A stretch of DNA of 50,597 nt from a virus. A program made the translations under genes and the position numbers. Positions within the stretch are counted from its first letter, which is position 1. Each line of letters begins with the position of its first letter. Below, one piece after another: positions 1-4,181 of this stretch. Where the stretch lies: positions 1 to 50,597 of IMG/VR virus record IMGVR_UViG_3300009124_000027; one strand, written 5' to 3'. The notes under the pieces were generated by a model. The model made no database searches. It was given only the letters and a program-made list of their open reading frames with translations, and was not told the DNA's origin.

Positions 1-246
1 ATGACTAAAAAGTATGACAATTTGATCTCTACAGCTGTAGATAGTATCGAAATTGTTGATAATCAAGTCAAAATCGTCTATAATAGTAATAAAGACAAAG
101 AATATACGTTTGATTGTAATAATATTGATCAATTCGAAGAGGATTTGTGTAAAGAATTGATCAGTATTGAACTAAAGACTGGTGGCAGTGTAGGTAAATT
201 CCTACACTATCAGATCAAAGAATCTGTACTGATTGAATCTAAATAA
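1..246 (+). CDS. Small KTSC-like protein, function unknown
   Basis: This 81-aa acidic protein has the layout of a KTSC domain: an N-terminal STAVDSI strand, an alternating strand VKIVYNS, a Tyr/Phe strand (EYTFDC), a helix (FEEDLCKEL) and a closing GSVGKFLHYQI that resembles the family's small-Gly-Lys-Phe-x-x-x-Ile signature. KTSC domains are small and often found in phages and next to nucleic-acid enzymes; their activity is not established. The ATG is the first base of the window, so its promoter and any upstream extension cannot be seen. A second protein with the same outline lies at 2859-3080. The KTSC assignment is by eye and tentative; the coding call is good. Confidence 0.7.
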   Translation: MTKKYDNLISTAVDSIEIVDNQVKIVYNSNKDKEYTFDCNNIDQFEEDLCKELISIELKTGGSVGKFLHYQIKESVLIESK

Positions 247-281
247 TCACACACAGTTTGAGTTACTAATCACCCAAAACA

Positions 282-443
282 ATGAGCAAGAATTTTAATC
301 GTAATGATCGCTACGATAAGTATAGCGAACTCAATGACGATTTTGAGGACTACGGTTACGACGTAAAAAACATTCGTAGGCAATCCAAAAAGAAAGTTAC
401 CAAATTCAAAGACCGTTCAGAGTATTTTGAGGACAGTTTCTGA
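282..443 (+). CDS. Small charged hypothetical protein (53 aa)
   Basis: An ATG-started frame of 53 codons fills the gap between its neighbours. The product is strongly charged and aromatic: an Asn/Asp/Tyr-rich N-terminal half (NRNDRYDKYSELNDD), a basic centre (RRQSKKKVTKFK) and an acidic end. There is no signal peptide, membrane segment or catalytic motif. The start is 35 bases after the previous stop; the spacer contains TTACTAAT, like the ACTAA strings before other genes of this block. The last codons form the left arm of an imperfect inverted repeat (431-450) with the TGTCC element just after the stop. I do not recognise a family. Confidence 0.6.
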   Translation: MSKNFNRNDRYDKYSELNDDFEDYGYDVKNIRRQSKKKVTKFKDRSEYFEDSF

Positions 444-445
444 AG

Positions 446-486
446 TGTCCACTAATCTCCCCATTTGTCCCGTTTACGTGTATTGT
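446..486 (+). promoter_or_regulatory. TGTCCAC element plus -10-like TATTGT
   Basis: TGTCCACTAAT starts at 446, three bases after the stop of the preceding gene, and a -10-like TATTGT lies at 481-486, 35 bases from element start to -10 start. This is the first of four such pairs. Here TGTCC is also the right arm of an imperfect inverted repeat beginning GGACA at 431. Confidence 0.4.
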
Positions 487-512
487 ATACATGTTGACGG
501 GATTTTTTCATT

Positions 513-674
513 TTGACTATCACTGAGCGCAACCAAAAGTTATACGAACTGCGCGAGCGTTTGCTTAAGGCACGAAACGAAGTTGCCTGGATTGAGCAAG
601 AGATCTGGTTAACCAATGAAAAGTATAAGAACCAGGATCTTGATTTGTATAAAGAAATGTTCTGCACTAACTGA
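513..674 (+). CDS. Small coiled-coil hypothetical protein with TTG start
   Basis: A 53-codon frame starting at TTG encodes an almost wholly helical, charged protein with heptad-like Leu/Ile spacing (YELRERLLKARNEVAWIEQEI) followed by NEKYKNQDLDLYKEMF, which suggests a short coiled coil. An in-frame stop at 495-497 leaves only TTG 513 or a rarer ATT as starts. Upstream lie a TGTCCAC element (446) and a possible -10 TATTGT (481-486). The final codons contain the first copy of a 17-base direct repeat (665-681). Coding is supported by composition and close packing; function is unknown. Confidence 0.55.
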   Translation: MTITERNQKLYELRERLLKARNEVAWIEQEIWLTNEKYKNQDLDLYKEMFCTN

Positions 675-706
675 CACTAACTCATTCACCACTAACTGAC
701 ACTAAC
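665..706 (+). repeat. 17-base direct repeat (two copies)
   Basis: CACTAACTGACACTAAC occurs at 665-681 and again at 690-706, 25 bases apart. The first copy spans the stop codon at 672-674 and the second ends one base before the ATG at 708. The spacing of about 2.4 helical turns and the position suggest an operator or a duplicated promoter. Confidence 0.7.
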
Positions 707-707
707 C

Positions 708-965
708 ATGCAATTCCAAGTTACACAAATTGAGTTCGATTTTGAGGATACGTTGTATCCTATGAGTGAGGAAGAATGTGCCGAGTTTTATGATGACTAC
801 ATCGGCACATTTTGGGAGGCAGAGGATGGTGATGATCTCGTAGAAGAGATTACATCTGCTGCAGGATATTGCGTCAAGACTATTGACTACCGTATCATCC
901 TGGATGATATCGAAGCCCCAGAACATGAGAGCACATTTGAGATAGATTACACGACCCAGGCGTGA
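708..965 (+). CDS. Conserved cyanophage hypothetical protein (85 aa, acidic)
   Basis: This 85-aa very acidic protein has a central TFWEAEDGDDLVEEI segment followed by SAAGYCVKTIDYRIIL. From memory, similar small proteins with a W-E-x-x-D/E-D-x-L-x-E-E-I ... C-V-K-x-I-D-Y pattern recur in cyanomyoviruses, but none has a known function that I can name. There is no transmembrane or signal segment. The ATG directly follows the second copy of a 17-base direct repeat (690-706), which ends in the GACACTAAC string that resembles the -10 regions of neighbouring genes. An inverted repeat (964-981) overlaps the stop codon. Confidence 0.75.
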   Translation: MQFQVTQIEFDFEDTLYPMSEEECAEFYDDYIGTFWEAEDGDDLVEEITSAAGYCVKTIDYRIILDDIEAPEHESTFEIDYTTQA

Positions 966-981
966 CAGTTGGCACACTGTC
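964..981. repeat. Inverted repeat GACAGT-N6-ACTGTC
   Basis: GACAGT (964-969) and ACTGTC (976-981) are perfect complements separated by six bases. The repeat overlaps the stop codon of the preceding gene and its right arm enters the TGTCCAC element before the 1027 gene. It may be an operator or a small hairpin. Confidence 0.55.
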
Positions 982-1020
982 CACTAGTGACCCCAGATCG
1001 TCCGACCCCGTGCCTATAAT
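978..1020 (+). promoter_or_regulatory. Promoter of the 1027 gene: TGTCCAC element and TATAAT
   Basis: TGTCCACTAGT starts at 978 and a perfect TATAAT lies at 1015-1020, 37 bases between starts. No -35 hexamer is seen at the usual distance. The ATG at 1027 coincides with the expected transcription start. Confidence 0.6.
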
Positions 1021-1026
1021 GTCATC

Positions 1027-1224
1027 ATGATCAATCAAACCTTCACCGTTACCTGCCCTGCACTGGGCGAGACCGAAACCGTGTCCGACCTGGACCGTGC
1101 CATGGATATCTGCTTTGCTATGCATGACGAGTCCGACTCCTATGCCTACATCCGAGACGCCTTCGGTGAGATCGTAGGCGAATACGGCGATGTCATGGAG
1201 GCAGTCGCTGACCAGTTGATCTAG
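1027..1224 (+). CDS. Small acidic hypothetical protein, apparently leaderless
   Basis: The 65-aa product begins with a beta-like FTVTCPALGETETVSDL segment and continues as an acidic helical domain ending in VMEAVADQLI. No known motif is seen. A perfect TATAAT lies at 1015-1020, so a transcript would be expected to start about seven bases later, at the A of this ATG, giving an mRNA with no leader. No Shine-Dalgarno sequence is visible, which fits. A TGTCCAC element lies 37 bases before the -10. Base composition is G+C-rich, unlike the genes on its left. A GC hairpin (1232-1254) follows the stop. Confidence 0.75.
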   Translation: MINQTFTVTCPALGETETVSDLDRAMDICFAMHDESDSYAYIRDAFGEIVGEYGDVMEAVADQLI

Positions 1225-1231
1225 TGTCACA

Positions 1232-1254
1232 CAGGGGGTTGCAATTGCCCCCTG
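1232..1254. terminator. GC hairpin after the 1027 gene
   Basis: CAGGGGG (1232-1238) pairs with CCCCCTG (1248-1254) around a nine-base loop. There is no T-run, so termination is uncertain. A -10-like TATTGT (1261-1266) follows, and TGTCAC at 1225 precedes it at 36 bases, similar to the other element pairs. Confidence 0.5.
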
Positions 1255-1260
1255 ATCCTG

Positions 1261-1266
1261 TATTGT
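1261..1266 (+). promoter_or_regulatory. -10-like TATTGT before the 1272 gene
   Basis: TATTGT ends six bases before ATG 1272, close to the leaderless layout of the neighbouring genes. TGTCAC (1225-1230) stands 36 bases upstream. It supports 1272 as the transcription start even if translation begins at 1332. Confidence 0.4.
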
Positions 1267-1271
1267 AGTTC

Positions 1272-1691
1272 ATGTGGGGGGGAATGAGACCCGATCTCTC
1301 CTCCCACACCCCAAACCAATTCTTTTCTTTCATGCGTAAGATCGAACGTCAAATGCTCAACGCCATTGCTAACAACAGCAACTGGCAATCTGCTAACACT
1401 CGTGTAGAGTTTGACGCTGACACTAACGAGAGCAAAGTGTATCTGCACGGCAACCACATTGCAGATGTAGGTGAGAACTACATTCGCATCTATGATGGTG
1501 GTTGGCAGTCTAACACCACCAAGTCTCGTCTGAATGCTATTTTCAGCGAGTGTGGTATTGCTGGCGAAGGTGTATTCCAAAAGAACTATCAGTGGTTCGT
1601 TCGCCTCTACAATGGCACTGAATTCTTCGTCACTGAGTTTCGTAATGGTATGAAGATGGGCGCTCTGTCTCATCAACTGTTGCTCTCCTGA
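1272..1691 (+). CDS. Conserved cyanophage hypothetical protein (119-139 aa)
   Basis: The conserved core runs from MRKIERQMLNAI to the C-terminus and contains SANTRVEF, YLHGNHIADV, YDGGWQSNTTKSRLNAI and VFQKNYQWFV. I recall this protein as recurrent in cyanophages and related elements, without assigned function. Two starts are possible. ATG 1272 gives 139 aa and lies six bases after a -10-like TATTGT (1261-1266), matching the leaderless layout of neighbours. ATG 1332 gives 119 aa and begins exactly at the conserved core. The extra 20 residues (WGGMRPDLSSHTPNQ...) look poorly conserved, so 1332 is at least as likely as the translation start. No ribosome-binding site decides between them. Confidence 0.8.
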   Translation: MWGGMRPDLSSHTPNQFFSFMRKIERQMLNAIANNSNWQSANTRVEFDADTNESKVYLHGNHIADVGENYIRIYDGGWQSNTTKSRLNAIFSECGIAGEGVFQKNYQWFVRLYNGTEFFVTEFRNGMKMGALSHQLLLS

Positions 1692-1754
1692 GGTATGATG
1701 GATCCCTGCACTATTGCCCTCCAAACTGACAAACAACTCCTCACCATTCATAAC

Positions 1755-1958
1755 ATGAACGACTTTGAACTTTTCGAACTCAAAGAAAACTATGTCAACC
1801 ACATTATCGATGGCATGGATATGGACTCTCTGGTGCAATTGGCGCATGATTTGTTAATGGATGAGTATGAAAAGATGAGTGAGGATGAGATGATTGAAGA
1901 GATCAAAGATCTGTATGATGAGGATACTTTGATCGACTTAATCCCTGACGCTAAGTAA
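1755..1958 (+). CDS. Small acidic conserved cyanophage hypothetical protein
   Basis: I place the start at ATG 1755 (67 aa), where the family-like sequence MNDFELFELKENYV begins; an in-frame ATG at 1695 would add 20 residues with no recognisable pattern. The protein is a highly acidic helical bundle: a first helix, a GMDMDSLVQLAHDLL segment, then MSEDEMIEEIKDLYDEDTLIDLI. From memory, small proteins with F-E-L-F-x-L-K-E ... G-M-D-x-D-x-L ... E-E-I-x-x-L-Y-D-E-x-x-L recur in cyanomyoviruses. Function is unknown. It is followed by a strong hairpin (1965-2014). Confidence 0.75.
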   Translation: MNDFELFELKENYVNHIIDGMDMDSLVQLAHDLLMDEYEKMSEDEMIEEIKDLYDEDTLIDLIPDAK

Positions 1959-2171
1959 CACTCGGCCGCGGCAATCTGTCATTCTCAATAGACTTTCTTA
2001 TTGAGAATCGCGGCTCGAACTAGTACAACCACACTACCACGTCATGGCGTCTGCAACTCTGCCCCATCATCCCCGATACTGCCACCAGGGGGTGACAGTC
2101 TGGGAACTGGCACTCAAATGGTTGTGGGGTCGCCTCTAGGGTCTACAATACAGGGAACAAAGCAAAGCAAC
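1959..2171 (+). other. 213-base gap holding a structured element and a promoter
   Basis: This is the longest non-coding stretch in the window. It begins with a strong inverted repeat (1965-2014) and ends with a -10-like TACAAT (2144-2149). A TGGCAC string (2108-2113), 36 bases before that -10, resembles the TGTCCAC/TGTCAC elements of neighbouring genes. An ORF opening at 2001 runs through it in frame with the next gene, but that part has no protein-like features (STTTLPRHGVCNSAPSS...), so I treat it as non-coding. Confidence 0.5.
1965..2014. repeat. Compound inverted repeat / hairpin
   Basis: ATTCTCAATA (1981-1990) and TATTGAGAAT (1999-2008) form a perfect 10-bp stem with an 8-base loop. Outside it GCCGCG (1965-1970) can pair with CGCGGC (2009-2014), leaving a 10-base bulge on the left. 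It lies just after the stop at 1958 and has no T-run, so it is either an atypical terminator or a structured 3' end that stabilises RNA. Confidence 0.6.
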
Positions 2172-2387
2172 ATGACCAACGCCATCGCAGTTCAACCCAG
2201 CGCCTGGGGCAAGTTCGATCCTAACGGGTGCGACTGGGCGACCGACATGAACCACGCTTTCAGGATCGGCAAACTGTGGGGAGAGGAATGCATGATCTGG
2301 ATGTGCCCTCCCTCTGGTGAACCGATCCGCTGGTGTCGCACTGATACCAACACCAACGCCATCGCTGATCTGGTGTTCGGTTGCTAA
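2172..2387 (+). CDS. Small Trp/Cys-rich hypothetical protein (71 aa)
   Basis: The ATG at 2172 gives a 71-aa protein starting MTNAIAVQPSAWGKF. It is unusually rich in Trp (5) and Cys (5): DPNGCDWATDMNHAFRIGKLW, then EECMIWMCPPSGEPIRWCRTDT. The Cys spacing is not a recognisable zinc ribbon. A 128-aa form starting at 2001 is possible but its N-terminus looks non-coding. A -10-like TACAAT (2144-2149) would give a leader of about 16 bases. The segment is G+C-rich. Function is unknown. Confidence 0.65.
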   Translation: MTNAIAVQPSAWGKFDPNGCDWATDMNHAFRIGKLWGEECMIWMCPPSGEPIRWCRTDTNTNAIADLVFGC

Positions 2388-2389
2388 GG

Positions 2390-2432
2390 TGTCCACCATC
2401 GCCCTGGAATCGTGCCACCCTGTGCCTATAAT
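2390..2432 (+). promoter_or_regulatory. Promoter of the 2439 gene: TGTCCAC element and TATAAT
   Basis: TGTCCACCATC begins at 2390, two bases after a stop codon, and a perfect TATAAT lies at 2427-2432. The start-to-start distance of 37 bases equals that of the 1027 promoter. GGTG and CACC flank the element as a short palindrome. The ATG at 2439 is seven bases after the -10. Confidence 0.6.
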
Positions 2433-2438
2433 GGTTTC

Positions 2439-2597
2439 ATGAACAACGATCAACGCATACGCGCCAACCTCGCTGCCTTCGGTGAGAACTATACACCCCC
2501 TCGGAACTGGTGCCAGTCTGAGTTCTTCGGTAAGGGTTGCTGCCTGACACCTAAGCAGGTTGAGAAGCGCCGCCGTCGTGCCATGTGGCAATCCTGA
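2439..2597 (+). CDS. Small basic hypothetical protein, apparently leaderless
   Basis: The start is placed at ATG 2439 (52 aa), because a perfect TATAAT (2427-2432) ends seven bases before it and the upstream in-frame start (2412) lies before the promoter. The product has an acidic-neutral N-terminal half (NNDQRIRANLAAFGENY), a PPRNWCQSEFFGKGCC centre and a very basic end (KQVEKRRRRAMW). This may be nucleic-acid-binding, but no fold is recognised. A TGTCCACC element (2390) stands 37 bases before the -10, the same distance as in front of the 1027 gene. Confidence 0.65.
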   Translation: MNNDQRIRANLAAFGENYTPPRNWCQSEFFGKGCCLTPKQVEKRRRRAMWQS

Positions 2598-2600
2598 GAC

Positions 2601-2641
2601 TGTCCACCAATCCCCCACAGCACCCCCTGAGACCCTATACT
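2601..2641 (+). promoter_or_regulatory. Promoter of the 2648 gene: TGTCCAC element and TATACT
   Basis: TGTCCACCAAT starts at 2601, three bases after a stop codon, and TATACT lies at 2636-2641 (35 bases). The ATG at 2648 is seven bases after the -10, so the transcript should be leaderless. Confidence 0.55.
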
Positions 2642-2647
2642 AAGGAC

Positions 2648-2818
2648 ATGAACAAAACACCTGACCTCGCCGCCATCATGGCATCCTACACTCAACAGCA
2701 CAATGCGATGATGGCACGATCTGCCGCCAATCGCAAGGCGTTTGCTGAGGGTCGCCCTTTCCCCTTCCCTGCCCCTGAGGTCCAATCCAGCAACTGGAAC
2801 ATCAGCGACCGCGACTGA
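2648..2818 (+). CDS. Small hypothetical protein, apparently leaderless
   Basis: ATG 2648 gives 56 aa: a helical N-terminal half (LAAIMASYTQQHNAMMARSAANRKAFAEG) followed by a Pro/Phe-rich linker (RPFPFPAPE) and a short acidic tail. An in-frame start at 2585 would overlap the previous gene and lie before the promoter TATACT (2636-2641), which ends seven bases before this ATG. TGTCCACC (2601) lies 35 bases before that -10. No known family is recognised. Confidence 0.6.
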   Translation: MNKTPDLAAIMASYTQQHNAMMARSAANRKAFAEGRPFPFPAPEVQSSNWNISDRD

Positions 2819-2858
2819 GCGGCAGACCGACTAGGATACACACAACACACAAGAGACC

Positions 2859-3080
2859 ATGATTCTGGACACCTTTGACGAGTCTACCGCTGTTGACCTG
2901 CTGGTGCTGCCCCTGTGGCATCGCAACGTAGAGATCGACTGGCGCTCGGGTTCTACCTCTACTGTCCCTGTGCGTCGTCGTGATCAGGTGCGCCTCCTTG
3001 CCTGCCGCCTGCTATGCGATAACCTCTCCTATGGACGATTCGCAAACTGGGCTATGGGTGACCTGAACCCCGCCCTTTGA
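2859..3080 (+). CDS. Small KTSC-like protein, function unknown
   Basis: This 73-aa protein has STAVDLLVL at its start, an alternating strand VEIDWRSGSTSTVPV, a basic helix (RRRDQVRLLACRLL) and LSYGRFANWAM near the end. The order strand-strand-helix-(small)-Gly-Arg/Lys-Phe-x-N-x-x-(hydrophobic) matches a KTSC domain, as in the first gene of the window, although the two share little sequence. It follows the previous stop by 40 bases; TAGGAT (2832-2837) is a weak -10 candidate. The family call is tentative, the coding call good. Confidence 0.65.
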   Translation: MILDTFDESTAVDLLVLPLWHRNVEIDWRSGSTSTVPVRRRDQVRLLACRLLCDNLSYGRFANWAMGDLNPAL

Positions 3081-3083
3081 TCC

Positions 3084-3089
3084 TATACT
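3084..3089 (+). promoter_or_regulatory. -10-like TATACT before the 3117 gene
   Basis: TATACT follows the stop at 3080 by three bases and would give a leader of about 20 bases. No TGTCCAC element is present upstream, so this promoter differs from the leaderless ones. Confidence 0.45.
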
Positions 3090-3116
3090 AACCACATCAA
3101 CACAACACACAACGAC

Positions 3117-3389
3117 ATGACCGCTTCCACCCTCAGCACCTACAACGGTTGGGCAACTTACGAGACCTGGAACGCTGCCCTGTGGATTGGTAACGATGAG
3201 TTCCTGTACAACACCGCTAAGGCATGTGTGGAGTTCTGCTCTGATGATGAGACCCCCTGGGATAAGTTCGTGCGCTGCATGACTGACGGGCAGATCGGTC
3301 GTCACCTCGTCAAGACTGGCGACGGCGTGGCATGGGACAGCGTGGCGATCGACGCTGATGAGATGAACGAGATGATGGCAGACCTCTGA
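3117..3389 (+). CDS. Conserved phage protein with YETWNAALW motif
   Basis: The 90-aa protein opens with YNGWATYETWNAALWIGND, a signature I recall in many small phage proteins (G-W-x-x-Y-x-T-W-x-x-x-L-W), with no assigned function. The rest is an acidic helical domain with C-terminal DEMNEMMADL. A TATACT (3084-3089) directly after the previous stop would give a leader of about 20 bases rich in ACAAC. The next gene, HicA-like, starts 31 bases downstream. This protein does not look like a HicB antitoxin, so it should not be assumed to be the partner. Confidence 0.75.
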   Translation: MTASTLSTYNGWATYETWNAALWIGNDEFLYNTAKACVEFCSDDETPWDKFVRCMTDGQIGRHLVKTGDGVAWDSVAIDADEMNEMMADL

Positions 3390-3407
3390 GGGGTCGCCCC
3401 CATTCTC

Positions 3408-3413
3408 TACACT
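3408..3413 (+). promoter_or_regulatory. -10-like TACACT before the hicA-like gene
   Basis: TACACT ends seven bases before the ATG at 3420, the same spacing as for the 1027, 2439 and 2648 genes, again predicting a leaderless mRNA. No clear TGTCCAC element lies at the matching distance. Confidence 0.45.
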
Positions 3414-3419
3414 AACACC

Positions 3420-3596
3420 ATGACAGACAAACAACTCAAACGCCTTGCACTTGCACACGGTTGGATTAAAGAACGCAATGGGAGTAAGCATGAGAAATGG
3501 GTACACAAATCAGGTAATGTGATGACTATTCCATACAGACCTAAAGAACACACAGCACGACACATTGCGAGGCGATTAGTTACACTTAGCGCCTGA
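3420..3596 (+). CDS. HicA-like (YcfA family) toxin or RNA-binding protein, orphan
   Basis: This 58-aa frame matches the small HicA fold: an N-terminal helix (DKQLKRLALAHGW), a central G-S-x-H motif in NGSKHEKWVH with the likely catalytic His24, a strand NVMTIPYR and a C-terminal helix (EHTARHIARRL). HicA proteins are mRNA interferases with a double-stranded-RNA-binding-like fold, normally paired with a HicB antitoxin. No HicB-like gene is adjacent here. The ATG sits seven bases after a -10-like TACACT (3408-3413), so it appears leaderless. A strong terminator (3613-3640) follows. It could act on host mRNA or be a solo RNA-binding protein; activity is inferred from motif only. Confidence 0.7.
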   Translation: MTDKQLKRLALAHGWIKERNGSKHEKWVHKSGNVMTIPYRPKEHTARHIARRLVTLSA

Positions 3597-3612
3597 CAGT
3601 AAGGTATACCCA

Positions 3613-3640
3613 GGGGGCAGTGATTTGCCCCCCTTATTTG
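3613..3640 (+). terminator. Rho-independent terminator closing the small-gene block
   Basis: GGGGGCA (3613-3619) pairs with TGCCCCC (3626-3632) around a six-base loop and is followed by a T-rich tract (TTATTTGTT). It ends transcription of the hicA-like gene. The remaining bases to 3754 hold the -10 of the HNH gene and otherwise nothing I can identify. Confidence 0.8.
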
Positions 3641-3724
3641 TTACTTAGGATCGCCAAGCGGGTTGGGACTCCTACCCCTTCCCTAGGCTACAAACGTTTC
3701 CCAGAGGCATAGATATTTTCGTGT

Positions 3725-3730
3725 TATAAT
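3725..3730 (+). promoter_or_regulatory. -10-like TATAAT of the HNH endonuclease gene
   Basis: A perfect TATAAT lies 24 bases before the ATG at 3755, within an A+T-rich stretch. No good -35 is seen. It would let the endonuclease be expressed on its own. Confidence 0.45.
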
Positions 3731-3754
3731 ATTTGAAAAATAAAAAAATCCGCC

Positions 3755-4123
3755 ATGAAAAAATTTCCCACAAAGTTCCCCCGCTACTATGTCTCTGAGG
3801 ACGGCAAAGCATGGAGAGAGAAGCAAGATGGTACGATTGTCGAAGTAGGCCAACACAAGCGTGGAGGGTCTAACAGGGGTGCCACCTCAAAGTATATGGC
3901 AATCAATGTATCACTATACGATGACAACGGAAAGTTTCAGAAACAGATTCGATATTATGTTCACAGGTTAATTGCAGAAACACTTATTGAGAACCCGCAG
4001 GGATTGCCCGAGGTAGACCACAAGAATGGAAAGCATACCGATAATGTTGTAAGCAATCTGAGGTGGTGTACAGGAGAGCAGAACAAGAAGTGGAAGGCAG
4101 AACGTGCGAGAGCAAATAAATAA
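3755..4123 (+). CDS. HNH homing endonuclease, free-standing
   Basis: The 122-aa protein has a NUMOD4-like N-terminal strand region (FPRYYVSEDGKAW ... KYMAINVSLYDDNGK) followed by an HNH_3-type nuclease core: YVHRLIAETLI with His70, EVDHKNG with Asp88-His89, then DNVVSNLRWC. This order is typical of free-standing phage homing endonucleases, which nick or cut a DNA site and spread by recombination. It has its own -10-like TATAAT (3725-3730) and lies exactly between the small-gene block and the virion genes. The stop overlaps a late-promoter-like AATAAATA. I see no intron around it. The key residues appear intact. Confidence 0.88.
   Translation: MKKFPTKFPRYYVSEDGKAWREKQDGTIVEVGQHKRGGSNRGATSKYMAINVSLYDDNGKFQKQIRYYVHRLIAETLIENPQGLPEVDHKNGKHTDNVVSNLRWCTGEQNKKWKAERARANK
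4115..4122 (+). promoter_or_regulatory. Late-promoter-like AATAAATA
   Basis: AATAAATA overlaps the HNH stop codon and matches the T4-type late promoter NATAAATA. It lies 60 bases before the ATG at 4182. The leader contains two small hairpins, GGTTTT/AAAACC (4134-4147) and CGAAAA/TTTTCG (4155-4169). Confidence 0.5.
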
Positions 4124-4181
4124 TTCTGAAAATGGTTTTTTAAAACCCTGAAAACGAAAAAAATTTTCGCCAGAAAAAATC

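Noticed and set aside
1227-1847. Minus-strand ORF of 206 aa across two small genes
   Set aside because: It is antisense to two conserved + strand genes and their junction and shows no recognisable protein features.
1965-2030. Possible tRNA on either strand (GCTCGAAC / GTTCGAGC near a 10-bp stem)
   Set aside because: The bases flanking the TTCGAGC-like string do not form a T-stem and the long stem does not fit an anticodon arm.
2001-2171. N-terminal extension giving a 128-aa protein from 2001
   Set aside because: The extra part begins inside the hairpin, has no protein-like pattern and covers the likely promoter; ATG 2172 is the better start.
3117-3389. The 90-aa YETW protein as HicB antitoxin for the HicA-like gene
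   Set aside because: It lacks the HicB partial RNase H-like beginning and a DNA-binding C-terminus; its motif belongs to another small phage family.
1-3600. T4 MotA boxes (TGCTT near -30) for the small genes
   Set aside because: No consistent TGCTT-like box was found at the right distance from the -10s; the recurring element is TGTCCAC, further upstream.
3652-3700. tRNA-like start (GCCAAGCGGG ...) after the terminator
   Set aside because: It resembles a D-arm, but no matching anticodon arm, T-loop (TTCGA) or acceptor pairing follows. No tRNA can be folded by hand.
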